Below are positions 24,948-37,300 of a stretch of 64,000 nt of DNA, one piece after another (the first letter of the stretch is position 1; every line of letters starts with the position of its first letter). The notes below the pieces were generated by a model. That model did no database searches. It was not told the origin of the DNA and worked only from the letters and a program-made list of their open reading frames with translations. A program made the position numbers and the translations under genes. The DNA is from Chondrosia reniformis (taxonomy: Eukaryota; Porifera; Demospongiae; Chondrillida; Chondrillidae): the NCBI GenBank assembly GCA_947172415.1, contig OX359197.1, positions 372,001 through 436,000 on the forward strand, in the 5' to 3' direction.

Positions 24948-26471
24948 TCAACAAAAGTTGGAGTTGTTAACTAGTGTATCATCCGCTTCATCAAATGACA
25001 TGTAGCGGTCATCAGTGATATTAGTCCCATTCCAACTTGCACTTGAGGAATCTGAATTGCGATTTGCCTCACAGGAGATATACCAGTGGATGTATTCCAG
25101 ATTAATGTACCGGTATGGATCCCCTTTAATCTGATTTTGAATTTCCTTTTGCTCAAGCTCTTCTATTGGGATGTAACTCGGATTCTTCATCATAAGAGTG
25201 GGTGGACCAGTGGGTGTGTCCATCAACTGGCTGGTAAGTGTTGAGAAGATACCACTGTGTTCCGATTGCCAGTGGTTCTGAGCTAAAGAAGAAACAGGTT
25301 CACCTTCCACATCTGTCAAGTAACCGTGCTCTTCAAGGAATGTAACAGGCAGTGGGTCTCGATCACTGAAGGTGTAAATTTCTTCATAAGGCCGTGGAGC
25401 TGGTTTAGGTAACTCAATGTCTGGAGGTATATTTTCAAAATAAAATGCTGCAAGTTCTCCATTAATAGAGACATAAGTATCTCTCTTGGCATCCTTCTTA
25501 GATTCACTAGTTGTGTACAAGTTTATGGTGTCTTGTGATCCTCCAAAGTCGTCTCTCCTTATGTTAATGGAAATGTAGTCACTGAAGTCAGAATGCAAAC
25601 TCAACAAGCTATAGTACCTGTGTCCTGTGCTTTTAGTGTTACCAAGGGCAACTAACATCTTTGTACGATTGGTCAATTCAGTTGTGCTGAAACACCTCAC
25701 CAATCGCAGAGGAACCTCTCTTCTTTGAGAAAGATTAAAAGAATTAGTTTTTGCGAGTTTCAGCTTCTGAGATGGTGATGGTGTTCTCTGAGGGTCTAGT
25801 TCAGGTATTTCTTGTTCACTATCCAAACCACTAGGAGACAGTGAGGAAGCTGGAGATGCACATTTTTCAGAATGTGGAGTTCTTGACAGATGTCTGATGG
25901 AGCCTTTCTCAGAATTGTTAAGATTGGGTGGGTTGGCTTTAGTTTCACTGCAGATATCAGAGATTGAATGGCATGGTTGGTCCACCAACCCATTGGGGTC
26001 TCCTAGGCTACAGCGTGTACTGTTTTGAGGACTCAGGGTCACAGCTGGTTCGGAGGAATCATGATTGCTTTCTGTCACCTGATTCTCCTGTGATCCAGAC
26101 CCTTGAGCAATATCAGGCTCGACTGGTGCTTGGCTGCCACCCTCATTCTCTTGACACTCGCTCTCCAGAGGTGTGAGCATCACATAGATCTGCCTGTCTA
26201 GAGTGTCTACAGGTGGAGCTGCCTCAGATGTGGCAGTTGTAGTAGAAGAGACAGTGATCACACCAGTACTCTGCTGAGGTACATCAACTGTAGCCACATT
26301 ATCTGGTGCTACTGCTCCTCCAAGAGCTGTATCTGGAGGTGCTGGTGAGCTATGTTCAACTACTTGGGTTTCAAGCGCTTTCTTTTCCTTTCTCTTTCTT
26401 TTCCTAGTCTTTTTGGCCTTTGGTTTTTCTGGTTTTGATGATGACAGCTTTTTAGATTTGCTAGCTCCCAT
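24948..26471 (-). CDS. Putative N-myristoylated tyrosine-docking adaptor, 507 aa
   Basis: Single-exon 507-aa frame; no known family recognised. It begins MGASKSKK, a good N-myristoylation signal (Gly2, Ser/Lys at 5-7), followed by a strongly basic stretch (KAKKTRKRKRKEKK), so attachment to the inner membrane face is likely. The middle (about 35-250) is low-complexity and rich in Ser, Thr, Pro and Gln. The C-terminal 220 residues carry many candidate phosphotyrosine sites: DYISI, TYVSI, PKPAPRPYEEIYTF (Y362 within YEEI, the classic Src-family SH2 ligand, next to a proline stretch), GYLTDV (Y384), NPSYIPI (NPxY-type PTB site, Y433), YRYINLEYIHWYI (Y453, 455, 460, 464) and RYMSFDEADD (Y490). No catalytic domain is present. 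It is convergent with myosin V, 682 bp between stops. The role as a tyrosine-kinase scaffold is inferred from motifs. Confidence 0.85.
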   Translation of the reverse strand: MGASKSKKLSSSKPEKPKAKKTRKRKRKEKKALETQVVEHSSPAPPDTALGGAVAPDNVATVDVPQQSTGVITVSSTTTATSEAAPPVDTLDRQIYVMLTPLESECQENEGGSQAPVEPDIAQGSGSQENQVTESNHDSSEPAVTLSPQNSTRCSLGDPNGLVDQPCHSISDICSETKANPPNLNNSEKGSIRHLSRTPHSEKCASPASSLSPSGLDSEQEIPELDPQRTPSPSQKLKLAKTNSFNLSQRREVPLRLVRCFSTTELTNRTKMLVALGNTKSTGHRYYSLLSLHSDFSDYISINIRRDDFGGSQDTINLYTTSESKKDAKRDTYVSINGELAAFYFENIPPDIELPKPAPRPYEEIYTFSDRDPLPVTFLEEHGYLTDVEGEPVSSLAQNHWQSEHSGIFSTLTSQLMDTPTGPPTLMMKNPSYIPIEELEQKEIQNQIKGDPYRYINLEYIHWYISCEANRNSDSSSASWNGTNITDDRYMSFDEADDTLVNNSNFC

Positions 26472-27586
26472 TTCTTAATCTAGAAGAATTCAACTCTTTG
26501 TTACTGCAGTAGTCAGATACTTATATAACTTATATATTTAACTGAAGTTTGCACCAGATCAAAGGATTATATAAGTAACTTCCTATATCCTAGCAGCTGC
26601 CGTATAAATTACCTTCTAACTACACATTGTTCTAGTCCTTATATATATACTGACTTCATACCTAGATTATATTCCTATAAATTATTGATGTGGTATACAT
26701 ATACATAACAATAACAAAATCACCGATATTTCATAATTTATTCTTGTCAAATCATCAAATATTTATTGAATTATGAGAGTTCTTTGTACATTTGAAAGCA
26801 AATACTTATTTAATTAGTGACATCATCTCAGTTTTATGCCAGTAAACATTCACTTGCAGGTTGTGTGTAAGGCTATCTAAGATCATTGTCGTCAGTCTTA
26901 TTTCCCTTCCCATGCTCTTAAATGGAAGCTGTTACAATTGCATCCTGTCTGCCCACTATTACAAAGCTAAAGACAAAGATGAAAGACAGTGAATATTGTG
27001 AATTTCCCTTTGAGACAATAATATGTGTACACAGTTACTTAAAATTCTTTTCCAGATTAAAATATATAGTAAAGATTTGCAATAATAATCATTGAACTTT
27101 GAACTGATTGTAGTCTTGATATGTAGTGTAATCCAGGTGAATTCCTGTTGGCAATGAAGAAAAACAATTATTATTGTTCGGTGACTGAATTGAATTTGCT
27201 ATTTTTAATGTGTAGTTTGTATCCCTATTAAGCACACAATGCACTCAAATAATCATTATAATAATAATAACAACAACAACAACAACAATAATAACAACAA
27301 ATTTAAAACAACATTATGTTGTTAATGATTAAGCTTCACTGAAGTATATATGCAGTTCCCTATAGGCCTTCACTCTAAAGCAGATATAGTAGCATGTAAG
27401 AAAATGGTGGCAGATTCATATGCAACATTGTGTATGTAAAGTCCTACGTATTAGGAGGTATGTATGACAAAAAGGAATACTTCATGTTTGCGTGAACTGG
27501 ATACATTCCTTTCCATCAATTTTGTGCTGCATATGAACATATGACATGGGCGTGGTCGATTACTTCATCGTTTCATCGTCCCCGAA
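26472..27586. other. Intergenic region between adaptor and Rab genes
   Basis: 1.1 kb between divergent start codons, holding a microsatellite at 27255-27310 (AATAATAACAACAAC-type) and a foldback-family arm at about 27348-27413. A GC-rich GGGCGTGG box lies at about 27548, upstream of the Rab start. Confidence 0.6.
27348..27413 (-). mobile_element. Solo arm of the foldback family
   Basis: CCCTATAGGCCTTCACTCTA and TAGCATGTAAGAAAATGGTG correspond to the right arm of the palindromic copy at 37613-37834. Confidence 0.7.
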
Positions 27587-30500
27587 ATGCCTTGGGAGAG
27601 AGGTGGAGAGCCTTCTAAGATACTCATCCTCGGAGACAGCGAAGTAGGAAAAACCAGCATTTTACTTCAATTCTGCGACAACACCTTTTCGTGCAACATC
27701 AAATCAACAATCGGTGAGTCCGCTTGTATATTCATGTTCGCACGACAATCATTGGTCGACCATGCGCCTTGTTCTGCTAATTTGAGATGAAAGCGACTTT
27801 TGGTTTTAATCTATTAACCTTTCACTTTGTCCCCGAAATTGGAGAAGATTCGGTTTTGTGTATCGATTTGGAGTTTCACTACAAAAGACTATTACCTGGA
27901 TTCAGCTTTGTTAGACATGCATTGTGACACAACAATGATCGATTCGGTTGCTCTAAGTAGGTGATAACACAGACAGACAGCTCTCAATCATCCGCTTGAG
28001 TTGGTTCCATTTGTGATTATCAGTGGTTGAAAGAGGCGACCCGTTAGATATATATAACTAGCAGATTCCCTTCTCTTTCAGGTGTGGACTTTCGCATCAG
28101 GAACCTGGAGGTGGAAGGACAGCAGGTAAGGTTACAGATATGGGACACGGCTGGACAGGAGAGGTTTAGGTCTATTGGAAGAGCCTATTACAGGGGATCA
28201 GAAGTATGTCTGCAGAACCATACATGAGTGTAGCTAGGATACGGGACTGTTGCAATTACTATGATCACAAGCCACTCATACAAGTCATATATATAGCCTT
28301 TACTGACCAATCAGTGGAATGACATCAAAGCAGTGTTTCATCATGCAGCAATGATTTGTGGAATAACTATATCAGTAACTGATTTATTTCTTATATTATA
28401 TATATAGCTCATATACGTTCGTACCCCATGCATAATATTACAGAGCAGAGATAATACATATCCTAGCAACAGTGCATCACTAGGTACAGTTTTGGACACA
28501 ATATCCCATAAAGGCGGAATAGTATATTTAGATCTGCTATGTGCACACTTCAGCCATTTTGTGTGCAAGTGCACTTGATTTGTCTGTTTATGAGATGTGT
28601 ATTTTAATAGTGTTATAGGTATATACATCTTTTAAATTACCTTTTAACAATTGTATATGTTTTATATACGTAAATAGCATATACGTATGTCATTAACTCT
28701 GTGAATATTATATATCAGTGAGTGTAAGGTGTTATTGCAAACTTTGTGAACCAATTCTCTTCTCATTTTTGCCTCCTATGTGAACATACTTATATACCCC
28801 CAATTCCTATTCAGCACAGGATTGTATTACATACATATTGAGTGTATAGTCCTAGATAATGGAATCAGTACAATCAATAGGTCTTTCAGTTAGATTACAA
28901 TTGTGGTGATATTAAGATAGTATTCAAGCAATGTACTTTGTATGGCAGCAGTCAACTGACAGGCAAGGTAATCTGTAATTATCACACTCCATGGATGAGC
29001 AAATGGTCTCTTTTGGAATGTGACAGTTAAGCCATGCAATAGACAGGACATTCCTAAAGTGTTCATTTTCAGTTTAAATATGTGACCTTACACTCTGTAT
29101 ATATGGGGATATTGTATTAGTACCCGGTATAATTAGCCAATTGGAATATAGTAATCATGTTTGGTGGTGCAGCAAATAGTAATAATAAGGAATGCATAGT
29201 TTTATATACAACCTCACTGACAATCATGAATAAACTAACCTAATGAGAGTTTTGACTGAGGATACAAGAGTTTTCTCCTTCTACTTCTCTTCTTTTCCCC
29301 TGGGTCAGGCAGCTGTTTCTGGGAATTCCACCTTTCATCAGTGACCCTGGGAATCTTTGTCTTCTTCTTCTTGATGTTCTAATCTCAAGACAAAATAGAT
29401 GGTCCACAGATGTCCCTACTTCTCTAGTCGTACCCATATTTATGTAAAAAATGGAAATGTGTACGTATATACATACATTGAATATTACTCTTTTGTAGGG
29501 AATTATAGTAGTATTTGATTTAACAAACCGGATATCATTTGAACATGTAGAAGATTGGGTTAAGAGTATTAAACTAGTAAGTGTATAGTTTTGAAGTATA
29601 AATTGATTTGATAAACATTTACTTTTGAGATCTTTAAACATAAATCCACTCAATATCATATTACAGAATACATTCATATGTATCTAATCTTCAGTCTATA
29701 GAAGAGGAAATCCCTATAATTGTATTGGCAAACAAGATGGATCTAAGAGAAGCAAGATGTGTAGAACAATCTCTAGTAGAAGCCTTTTGCAAGCGCTATG
29801 AGTTACTGTACTATGAAGTGAGTGCGAAAAGTGGGGAAAATATAGAAGATGCATTCAAAGTGTTTGCAAGTGTATTGCTAAAGAAGAAGCTAGCAAAGAT
29901 TGAGGTAATTCTTATTTACATGTACTTACGTATTGGTAATAAGAAGCACTCTGAAAGAGTGCGTATTATTGCAGCTACATATTTAGGTATAAGTATCCTA
30001 ATTTATTGAGACTCAGCAACAATTGTATTTAAAAACAAATTAAACGTTTCAACCCGGAGGTCTTCATCAGCATAATGCTCAATAAATTAGGATACTTATT
30101 ATGAACACAACAAAAACCCATTATCACTTCATATTTAGGTACCTATATACGTATGTATACCCATCACTGCTGTATTAAAACATGACTTACCATATATCGC
30201 AATTTAAATGTGGTATTAAAAGATTGCGATTTGGCCAAATTCTTGGTTATAATACAAATTTAAATCCTGATATACGGTACGAGAGTCACAAGTACCGATC
30301 AACCCCAGATCTTTACAGGGGCAGGGGTGGATCTATAAGGGGGTGGATCTAAGGGGGTGGTGGTGCAAAGGTACGTATATGGAGTGTGACAGACACAGAG
30401 GAAGGGGGGTGTGAGGTGGTTGGACTAGTATATTTGGCCACGTAAGACTATTACAAACTCAAACTCAGAAGGAGTGCTACAGCAGAGCAATCCCGTCTAA

Positions 30501-30703
30501 TCCTGCCACTTCCTAATCCTGCCACTTCCCTTAGAACACCACTGTATCTGCCCAATGTTACCATACCTAGTTACATGTCATAAGATGTAGCCGTGTGTTT
30601 TGTGCAGTTGAAAGAGGACAAAGCCAATCAAGAAATGAACATTTCAGTGCACAAGAGTGACTCTCCTGATTCTCAAAAATCACCTAATTGCTGTAAAAAG
30701 TGA
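27587..30703 (+). CDS. Rab-family small GTPase, 210 aa, 5 exons
   Basis: Membrane-trafficking GTPase. Exons 27587-27713, 28082-28203, 29499-29576, 29695-29904 and 30608-30703 join in phase (211 codons). Motifs: P-loop GDSEVGKT (16-23), switch I STIGVDF, Rab-type WDTAGQERF (63-71) followed by [17 protein letters not shown], base-recognition NKMD (122-125) and SAK (152-154). The C-terminus is ...SPNCCKK, a CCXX-type double-cysteine prenylation signal. The catalytic Gln68 of DTAGQ is present, so it should hydrolyse GTP. Switch and interswitch residues look nearest to the Rab1/8/10/35 group, but the N-terminus ([10 protein letters not shown]) and SIGRAYYRG are divergent, so I do not assign a subfamily. 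Introns hold a foldback copy and a ribozyme-like element. Confidence 0.93.
29233..29392 (+). mobile_element. Foldback-family copy, Rab intron 2
   Basis: Contains GAGGATACAAGAGTTTTCTC, CTGGGTCAGGCAGCTGTTTC and GGGAATTCCACCTTTCATCA, in the intron upstream of Rab exon 3. Confidence 0.8.
29989..30110 (-). mobile_element. Hammerhead-ribozyme-like element 1 (PLE-type), Rab intron 4
   Basis: Read on the minus strand: a 20-nt arm (AAGTATCCTAATTTATTGAG), CATTATG, then the hammerhead core CTGATGA, a potential hairpin ACC-TCCG-GGT, GAAAC, an AT-rich loop, GTC, and the exact complement of the first arm. Arm pairing would form a long stem I around the core. Penelope-like retroelements are known to carry hammerhead motifs in their ends. 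The unpaired CATTATG beside the core is unusual, so cleavage activity is uncertain. Confidence 0.5.
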
Positions 30704-31349
30704 TTGTATTAATCATTCATTGTAACACATGCTTGCATAAACACATGTAAATACAATTATGAAGATTTGATTGCATTATAAGAATGTTTTCTGTATATAT
30801 CCAAATGCATGTGGAGAATGGAAAGAAAAGTTGGCTGTATATACGTACGTATCTTCATCAAAAGCTTTAACTTGCATAGTTAGGTGATCACCTCAACCTC
30901 CGTGCTGTCACACCCATGGAGAAGCCAGAGCTAGCGAGGACCAATCACAAGCACCAACCGTACCACTGAGTTCTGATCAGACTGCATATCCAGTGTGACA
31001 CTAGGCCGCAGTCTTAGTTCACTGGCAGAGCTATATAAGGCCGGGATCCTGGGTCTACTTGTCAAGTGCTCCATTATAGAGTACGTCTAGATATGTCTTA
31101 TGGAATTGAATTTTAAATGTCTGCTTGAATGTTATTGCATAACCTTATATTTTTTATCGGAAGCTGCAGATAAATGTCTCGGATAAATATGTACACAATT
31201 CACTAGACATTTGCAAAACTAAATAACATATAAATTGATATTTACATTCAGTTTGCTAAATAAATAGAATCAACTATCTGTGGCTTGGTAATACTGAACA
31301 AGGAACACATCTAAGGATATAGAGAATGTCTCTTCAATCTTGTGTGGCT
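30704..31349. other. Intergenic region between convergent Rab and SDR genes
   Basis: About 650 bp between two 3' ends. It unexpectedly contains a promoter-like block at 30930-31060 and otherwise AT-rich sequence in which I see no coding region. Confidence 0.6.
30930..31060 (+). promoter_or_regulatory. Orphan promoter-like block with CCAAT and TATA
   Basis: ACCAATCACAAGCACCAACC at about 30939 supplies a CCAAT-type box, and GAGCTATATAAGGCCGGG at about 31028 a strong TATA box, about 90 bp apart in GC-richer sequence. Downstream on the plus strand only a very short frame (MSYGIEF) exists, so a noncoding or antisense transcript is possible. Confidence 0.4.
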
Positions 31350-34300
31350 CTATTTGGCATTCTGTAGTCGAATCATCTGTGGGAACTGTCTGCATGCAAT
31401 GAAATCCAAGACTATTTCTCTTAAAAGTTCTAACTTGATTTCAGGAAAATCGTACTGAAATCCGGTTGCTTCGATCCTATGACCATTGACGTGTAAGTTC
31501 TTGTTATAAAGCAGTTCCTAAAATAAAAAGGTTGAAGATACAAGTTGGACAGCTAATCTAGACAATCAACTGCCCACTCTATATTAAGCAGTGGTGAAAT
31601 GAATGGTGTAAAGTTAAGTTGTTATGCAAAGGACATATTCTGTCTCTGATATTAAAATAATTTATTAGATTTACAGTACATATGTGCACATTTTCAACTA
31701 AAGGCATTACACTATCTCACTTAAATGAATACATTTAGGAAATAAATGAATTTGAATATACGTACGTACACTTAGTTTATTGTAACACACAAAATGAAGA
31801 TATTTGTTAAATGAGATGATTTGTTCCAGCCCGCAAGTTCCAGAAACCACAGAACAGTGTCTCTGGAGTGAAGAACTGGCCCCCTGAACAGCCCCACCCC
31901 CCCATGCTGGGGAGCAGGCTGGTAGGAGGTCATGTACGACAGCCTAAAAGTGATCACAATAAAGTCTCCTATTGGATCAAGGAAGAACTGTCGGACAGCG
32001 ACAGAAGAAGGATACAAAAGAGGAATCTTAGCAAGTGTGGTTTTCATACGAGTAGTAAGTTAACGCTGATGATATATAGTTACGTATCTATCAACAAGTA
32101 AACAGATGAATTCCACAGTTGATAAAACTGATGGTTAGTAAAGCTATGAAGTTGATTTGAAGCTGCTATTACACAGCATTGTTGTCTATAACTCCAAGAC
32201 ATCAATCCATTCAATTGGTAAATTACACTTCTGCATGTGCCTACCAGTTCAATACATGGTGTGAGGGGATGTCCCTACCCGTTCAATGTATGGTGTGAGG
32301 GGATGTCCCTACCCGTTCAATGTATGGTGTGAGGGGATGTCCCTACCCGTTCAATGTATGGTGTGAGGGGATGTCCCTACCTGATCAATGTATGGTGTGA
32401 GGGGAGTGGCTACGATTCCATCCTTCTGGCACATTTGACCCCACGGACCTACAAATACAAATAATATTTTCACAAACACTTCAATAAATGTATTTTTATG
32501 CATGTATTTATGTACCTGTGTGTTTCTCGTTAGATTCATCAGTAGCTGATGCCATATTTAACTGAATGGTTGAAAGTAAAAGTGACTGGTAAAATTACAA
32601 GCAAATATTCAAAAATGAATCTCTTCTAATCCAGAGGTACGTATGTTGTAAGGAATGACATTCATTATATCCTACATACGTATTTACACAGTATACATGG
32701 AATAGTTGGGACTACATATTGGTGCAACCTCAAGTGGGCGGGGTCAAAAGAGGGAGTGGTCATAAGGGGGTGTGGTCATAAGGGGGTGGTCATAAGGGGG
32801 TGTGGACATAAGGGGGTGTATAGTAAGATCTAAGAGTTGTCAGTCCATCCATTATAAGTTGGTCTAAAGAGGAAACTAACTTTTGCTAAATTTGATAAAA
32901 CTGAGCCAAAATAGTCGCATTCTATGCCAAACAATACAGACAAGAGATCTGCTAGCTTCCCTTGAGCTGCAAAATCAGAAGTGACAAATCACACACACAT
33001 GTATCAGTGCAGTTGTAAGTAGGGGACATGTCTAATTCTATACAAGAGATACGTAGCACACACATTGATCCAAGCTCCTCAAAGGAAGACACTGTTATAA
33101 TAGCAACTAACTTGTAAACCCCTTGTCTGCAAGGTTGTACGTCTCTCCCAGCTTTCCATTGGTTCTGAGGTGCCATAAAGCTTTGCACACATCATGTACA
33201 TGGACTGTGTTTATATACAAATCCTTTGTCCACAACATCTATAGGGAGGTGGCACTGGATTGATTATCAGAGGGGAGGGGTGGGAGGGGATGGGTGGGTG
33301 GATGTGCAATGGCTAGATGAACGGAGAGATTAATGGGCAAATGGATGGATGGATGGGTGGGTGGGTGGATGGATGGATGGGTGGATGGATGGATGGATGG
33401 ATGGATGGATGGATGGATGGATGGATGGATGGATGGATAGATGGATGGATGGATGGATGGATGGATGGATGTGACTAAATCTGCACATACGTATGTACTC
33501 TACCTTCATTGGCTCCTTCAGGTAGCTATAAACTGCAGCAATGACTAGTCTTGGTGTTAGACCATGCTTATCACCTGACACAAAACAGGAATGAACATTA
33601 CATCATTACCACAAACTATGTATAGATGAACCAAGGATCAACGAAGGATGAGCCATTCAAGAGATTTAGATTATCCAACCTATTTACTGTAAGTACTAAT
33701 TGTTTAGTTGAACATGCTCAACAAACTGAAAGTGCAACTGAAGTAACAATCAAACCACATCAAAATCTCCAATATGAAACATAAAGAAGTACTGGGAACT
33801 GAACCCAGGACAGCTGGTCATGACTATTGAGGTACTATATTCACCACAACAATGACCCATTCAAGTTTCCCATCTAAATTAGCTACTTACAAACTAATGA
33901 GACATTCACCTATTGGACAGAAATCTATCAACCTAAGAATACAATTGCATTCCAATGTACAGTCACTCCTTCAATTACTATATGTGTAATATTCTATATA
34001 TAGCACACCTTTCCCATATATGGTAACAGGTCTAACTATGATGTAATTGAGATCCTTTTGGTCTCTCAGCTCCTCCTCTGCAGCGAGCTTCCACTTAGCC
34101 ACCTCTGTCCATGGACTGGGCTTGTCTCCCTCCTTACTGGCATCCTGCAGAGGAGAGCAGTAAAGTGGCTCAGTAACAGTGCTCAAGTCGTGCTAGAGCG
34201 TGGCTTACCTTATCTTTGTTATAAACCTGTGCAGTGGAGACTTCGATCCACAGCCTTGTCTTACATCTGATAGCTTGCAGCACGCAGTGCTTCACCAGTT

Positions 34301-37300
34301 TAACCACCTTCTCTTTGTACACCTGTGTAGGGGGAGGGGGAGGGGTCAATACACCTGTGTAGGGGGAGGGGGAGGGGTCAATACACCTGTGTAGGGGGAG
34401 GGGGAGGGGGAGGGGTCAATACACCTGTGTAGGGGGAGGGGGAGGGGTCAATACACCTGTGTAGGGGGAGGGGGAGGGGTCAATACACCTGTGTAGGGGG
34501 AGGGGGAGGGGTCAATACACCTGTGTAGGGGGAGGGGGGAGGGGTCAATACACCTGTGTAGGGGGAGGGGGGAGGGGGAGGGGTCAATACACCTGTGTAG
34601 GGGGAGGGGGAGGGGTCAATACACCTGTGTAGGGGGAGGGGGAGGGGTCAATACACCTGTGTAGGGGGAGGGGGAGGGGTCAATACACCTGTGTAGGGGG
34701 AGGGGGGAGGAACAGACTCTCAAACACAAACCTCAGGAGTTAGGCCGTACTTTGTTTCAGCAGCCAAGTTATAGACAACGTCAAAAGGTCCATCTTCAGT
34801 TCTGAATGCCTTCTCAGCTCCAGCTAGGCAAATGGGTACACCATATCATTATCATCAGTACATAACAGTAACATTTCACAACATGAGCCACAGTGTTATA
34901 TTATACAACAAGAAAGTATTGAATTAGCAACTACGTACGTACGTATGTAAATTAAAAGTGAAAGTTTCAATGCGTCCATATGTACAATGTCATACTTTGT
35001 GCTCCATAATCCATACCTATCTACCTGACCAGGTACGTACATATGTAGTATTAAATATAGTACATATATTATGTGACTCACCTTCTTTGGAGAGGTCTGC
35101 AGATACAAATTCTACTTGTTTTAAAGCTTCCTATTTGAGTCAAAAGTGAAAAGTTCATTAAAAACATGTAAGTTCATTAAATCAGTTTCCTAGGTGACGA
35201 CATTTGCCACTTCAGGGCGGCCATTTTGTGATATCGCTACTTTAGTACCTTGTGTTCCTCATTCAGCCATCCAGCTATTGGAGGGACCTTATCGACCACC
35301 CGTATCTATGGAAACACATGGAAATAATGATTATTGCATCCACTGAATATTAATAAAATCAGTAAATGTTAATCCATATATCAAACACAATATCTATGCC
35401 TATAATATCATTCTGAAATTAAATATTAAATCAAATAATCATCAGGAATAATAAAGATGAGAGGTGGGAAAAGGTGGTTGCTATATGTGTAATTGCCATA
35501 GAGACTAGTTGCTATAGATACTTTTTGTCCCATTGAACAGGTATGGGAAAGAATGCTTCGTATGAGTGTCCTTGTACGTACGTACATACCTACACACTGG
35601 ACTTTAGAAACTTTACAACGATGTACACAATCACTATCTTCAATGACACCAAAGGACATTTCTACACCTCCTGGCCTATTCAACTAATGACATTAAATGC
35701 TCTATATTCTGATTAGACAAAAACACCATTTAATTTAATTATAGCTTCACAATTGCATTATACTTCTCCAACACTTTCCAATTGGTATCATTTCAACTGG
35801 TATTCAATTATCTGAATACCAATAGGATGGATTTTTAAGAGCCTGCATTTAAATTTACAGCATACCAAACCACACTAATACTACAGCATAGAAGAATTTA
35901 AATGCACCGGGCCTCTATATTGACCTATCATAAATTGCTTTTGAAAGGCCAATCCATTACCAGAGAAATCCTAAAACCACAAGTCTTTTATTAAATTATT
36001 TTCAATTCAATTTAGGAAACCATATATCAATGTCTTCAATTTTGTCTCTTAAACAGTACATATGCACACAAAGAAATAGACGAACTCACTTCCTACCATC
36101 ATACATACGTATCTCAATCATCATCGAATCCTAGTACTTGACAATAAACACATGAATATTCTAATACACCATTTTCCTACATGCTATGCCTATTCTGTAA
36201 AGGAGCCTATAGGGGAACTAAACCTGAAGAGAGCTTTGGATGAAGATACAGGAGTCTTTTCTTCCTTCTTTTCCCTTCTTTCATCTTCTCCACTGGGTCA
36301 TACACATACACAGCAGTGCTGTTAATTGTAATGGTTGAGCATCAACAACAAGCATTAACAGAAATTGAACGCATCAACCTGGAGGTCTTCATCAGCAGTA
36401 AATTCATTGCTCAACCATTCCAATAAAATTATGAATACAACAGATTTTAATATAGCATATTTCATACATTATTTCATATAGCAATACATATATACGTATC
36501 TATGGCATAACTCATATTCCCTTATCTAACTGGCCAGCTTGTAGTCGGCATACAAATATCAACAACAAGCAAGAATCTTCATTGCTGAAGCCATTTAAAT
36601 AAAATCATGACAACAGTTAAGTACATTAATCTTGATTCTGAGAAATATGGTATGTTTATGTTAGAGCACCAAATGTTTTCCAAACAGTTTTACATTATTC
36701 ACTATTTATAAATGGTAGAAATGTTCTCAATAAACTAATAGAAAGTAAAAAGAGTTGTTACAATAACCAATGAAAACAACTGGAACCAAAAAAGAAATAA
36801 CTGTAGCGCTTCATAAAATATTGGAATGTAAACAATGGATAACTTCGTTTCAACTATATACAGTATACATTAAATAGCTAAGTTTCAAAAGATAGCATTA
36901 TGAACCGTACGAGCACAAACTATACACAAACAAGTTCACTGTAACAACTAAAGATAACCGTGCAATAGCGCCTATATCGAGCTACCGTCCACCAAATGCA
37001 ATGACTACATTTGCGATAACCATGAAAGAGGGATATAGGGACAAGCTAAAGATGGTCTCTCAGAGCGACCAGCAACGAGATAGTTGGGCCAGCGCTCGGG
37101 CCAGCGGAGGTAGTAAATTAAGCAGGCACAGCACAAATTTGACTAGAAGCGCCAGGCCACGCATAAAGATAGAGATAGGGGATCGTTGGACCTTTACTAG
37201 TTACCCGCGGAACTCATGTTTACAGAAAATGAATACGTTCAGTGTCCACCTTACTCGTTCCGCAGCCTTGTTGTCCGCCAGAAACTTTGCCAAATTCCTA

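Noticed and set aside
33330-33581. SIHPSIHP-type protein frame
   Set aside because: GGAT microsatellite joined to the antisense of a real dehydrogenase exon.
33785-33845. tRNA-like segment on the minus strand (box-B-like GGTTCAGTTCC)
   Set aside because: The box B is imperfect, no convincing box A or cloverleaf forms, and no second copy was noticed. It could be a SINE head, but support is too weak.
34318-34710. CRISPR-like regularly spaced repeats
   Set aside because: Units are contiguous without unique spacers, and the genome is eukaryotic; it is a minisatellite.
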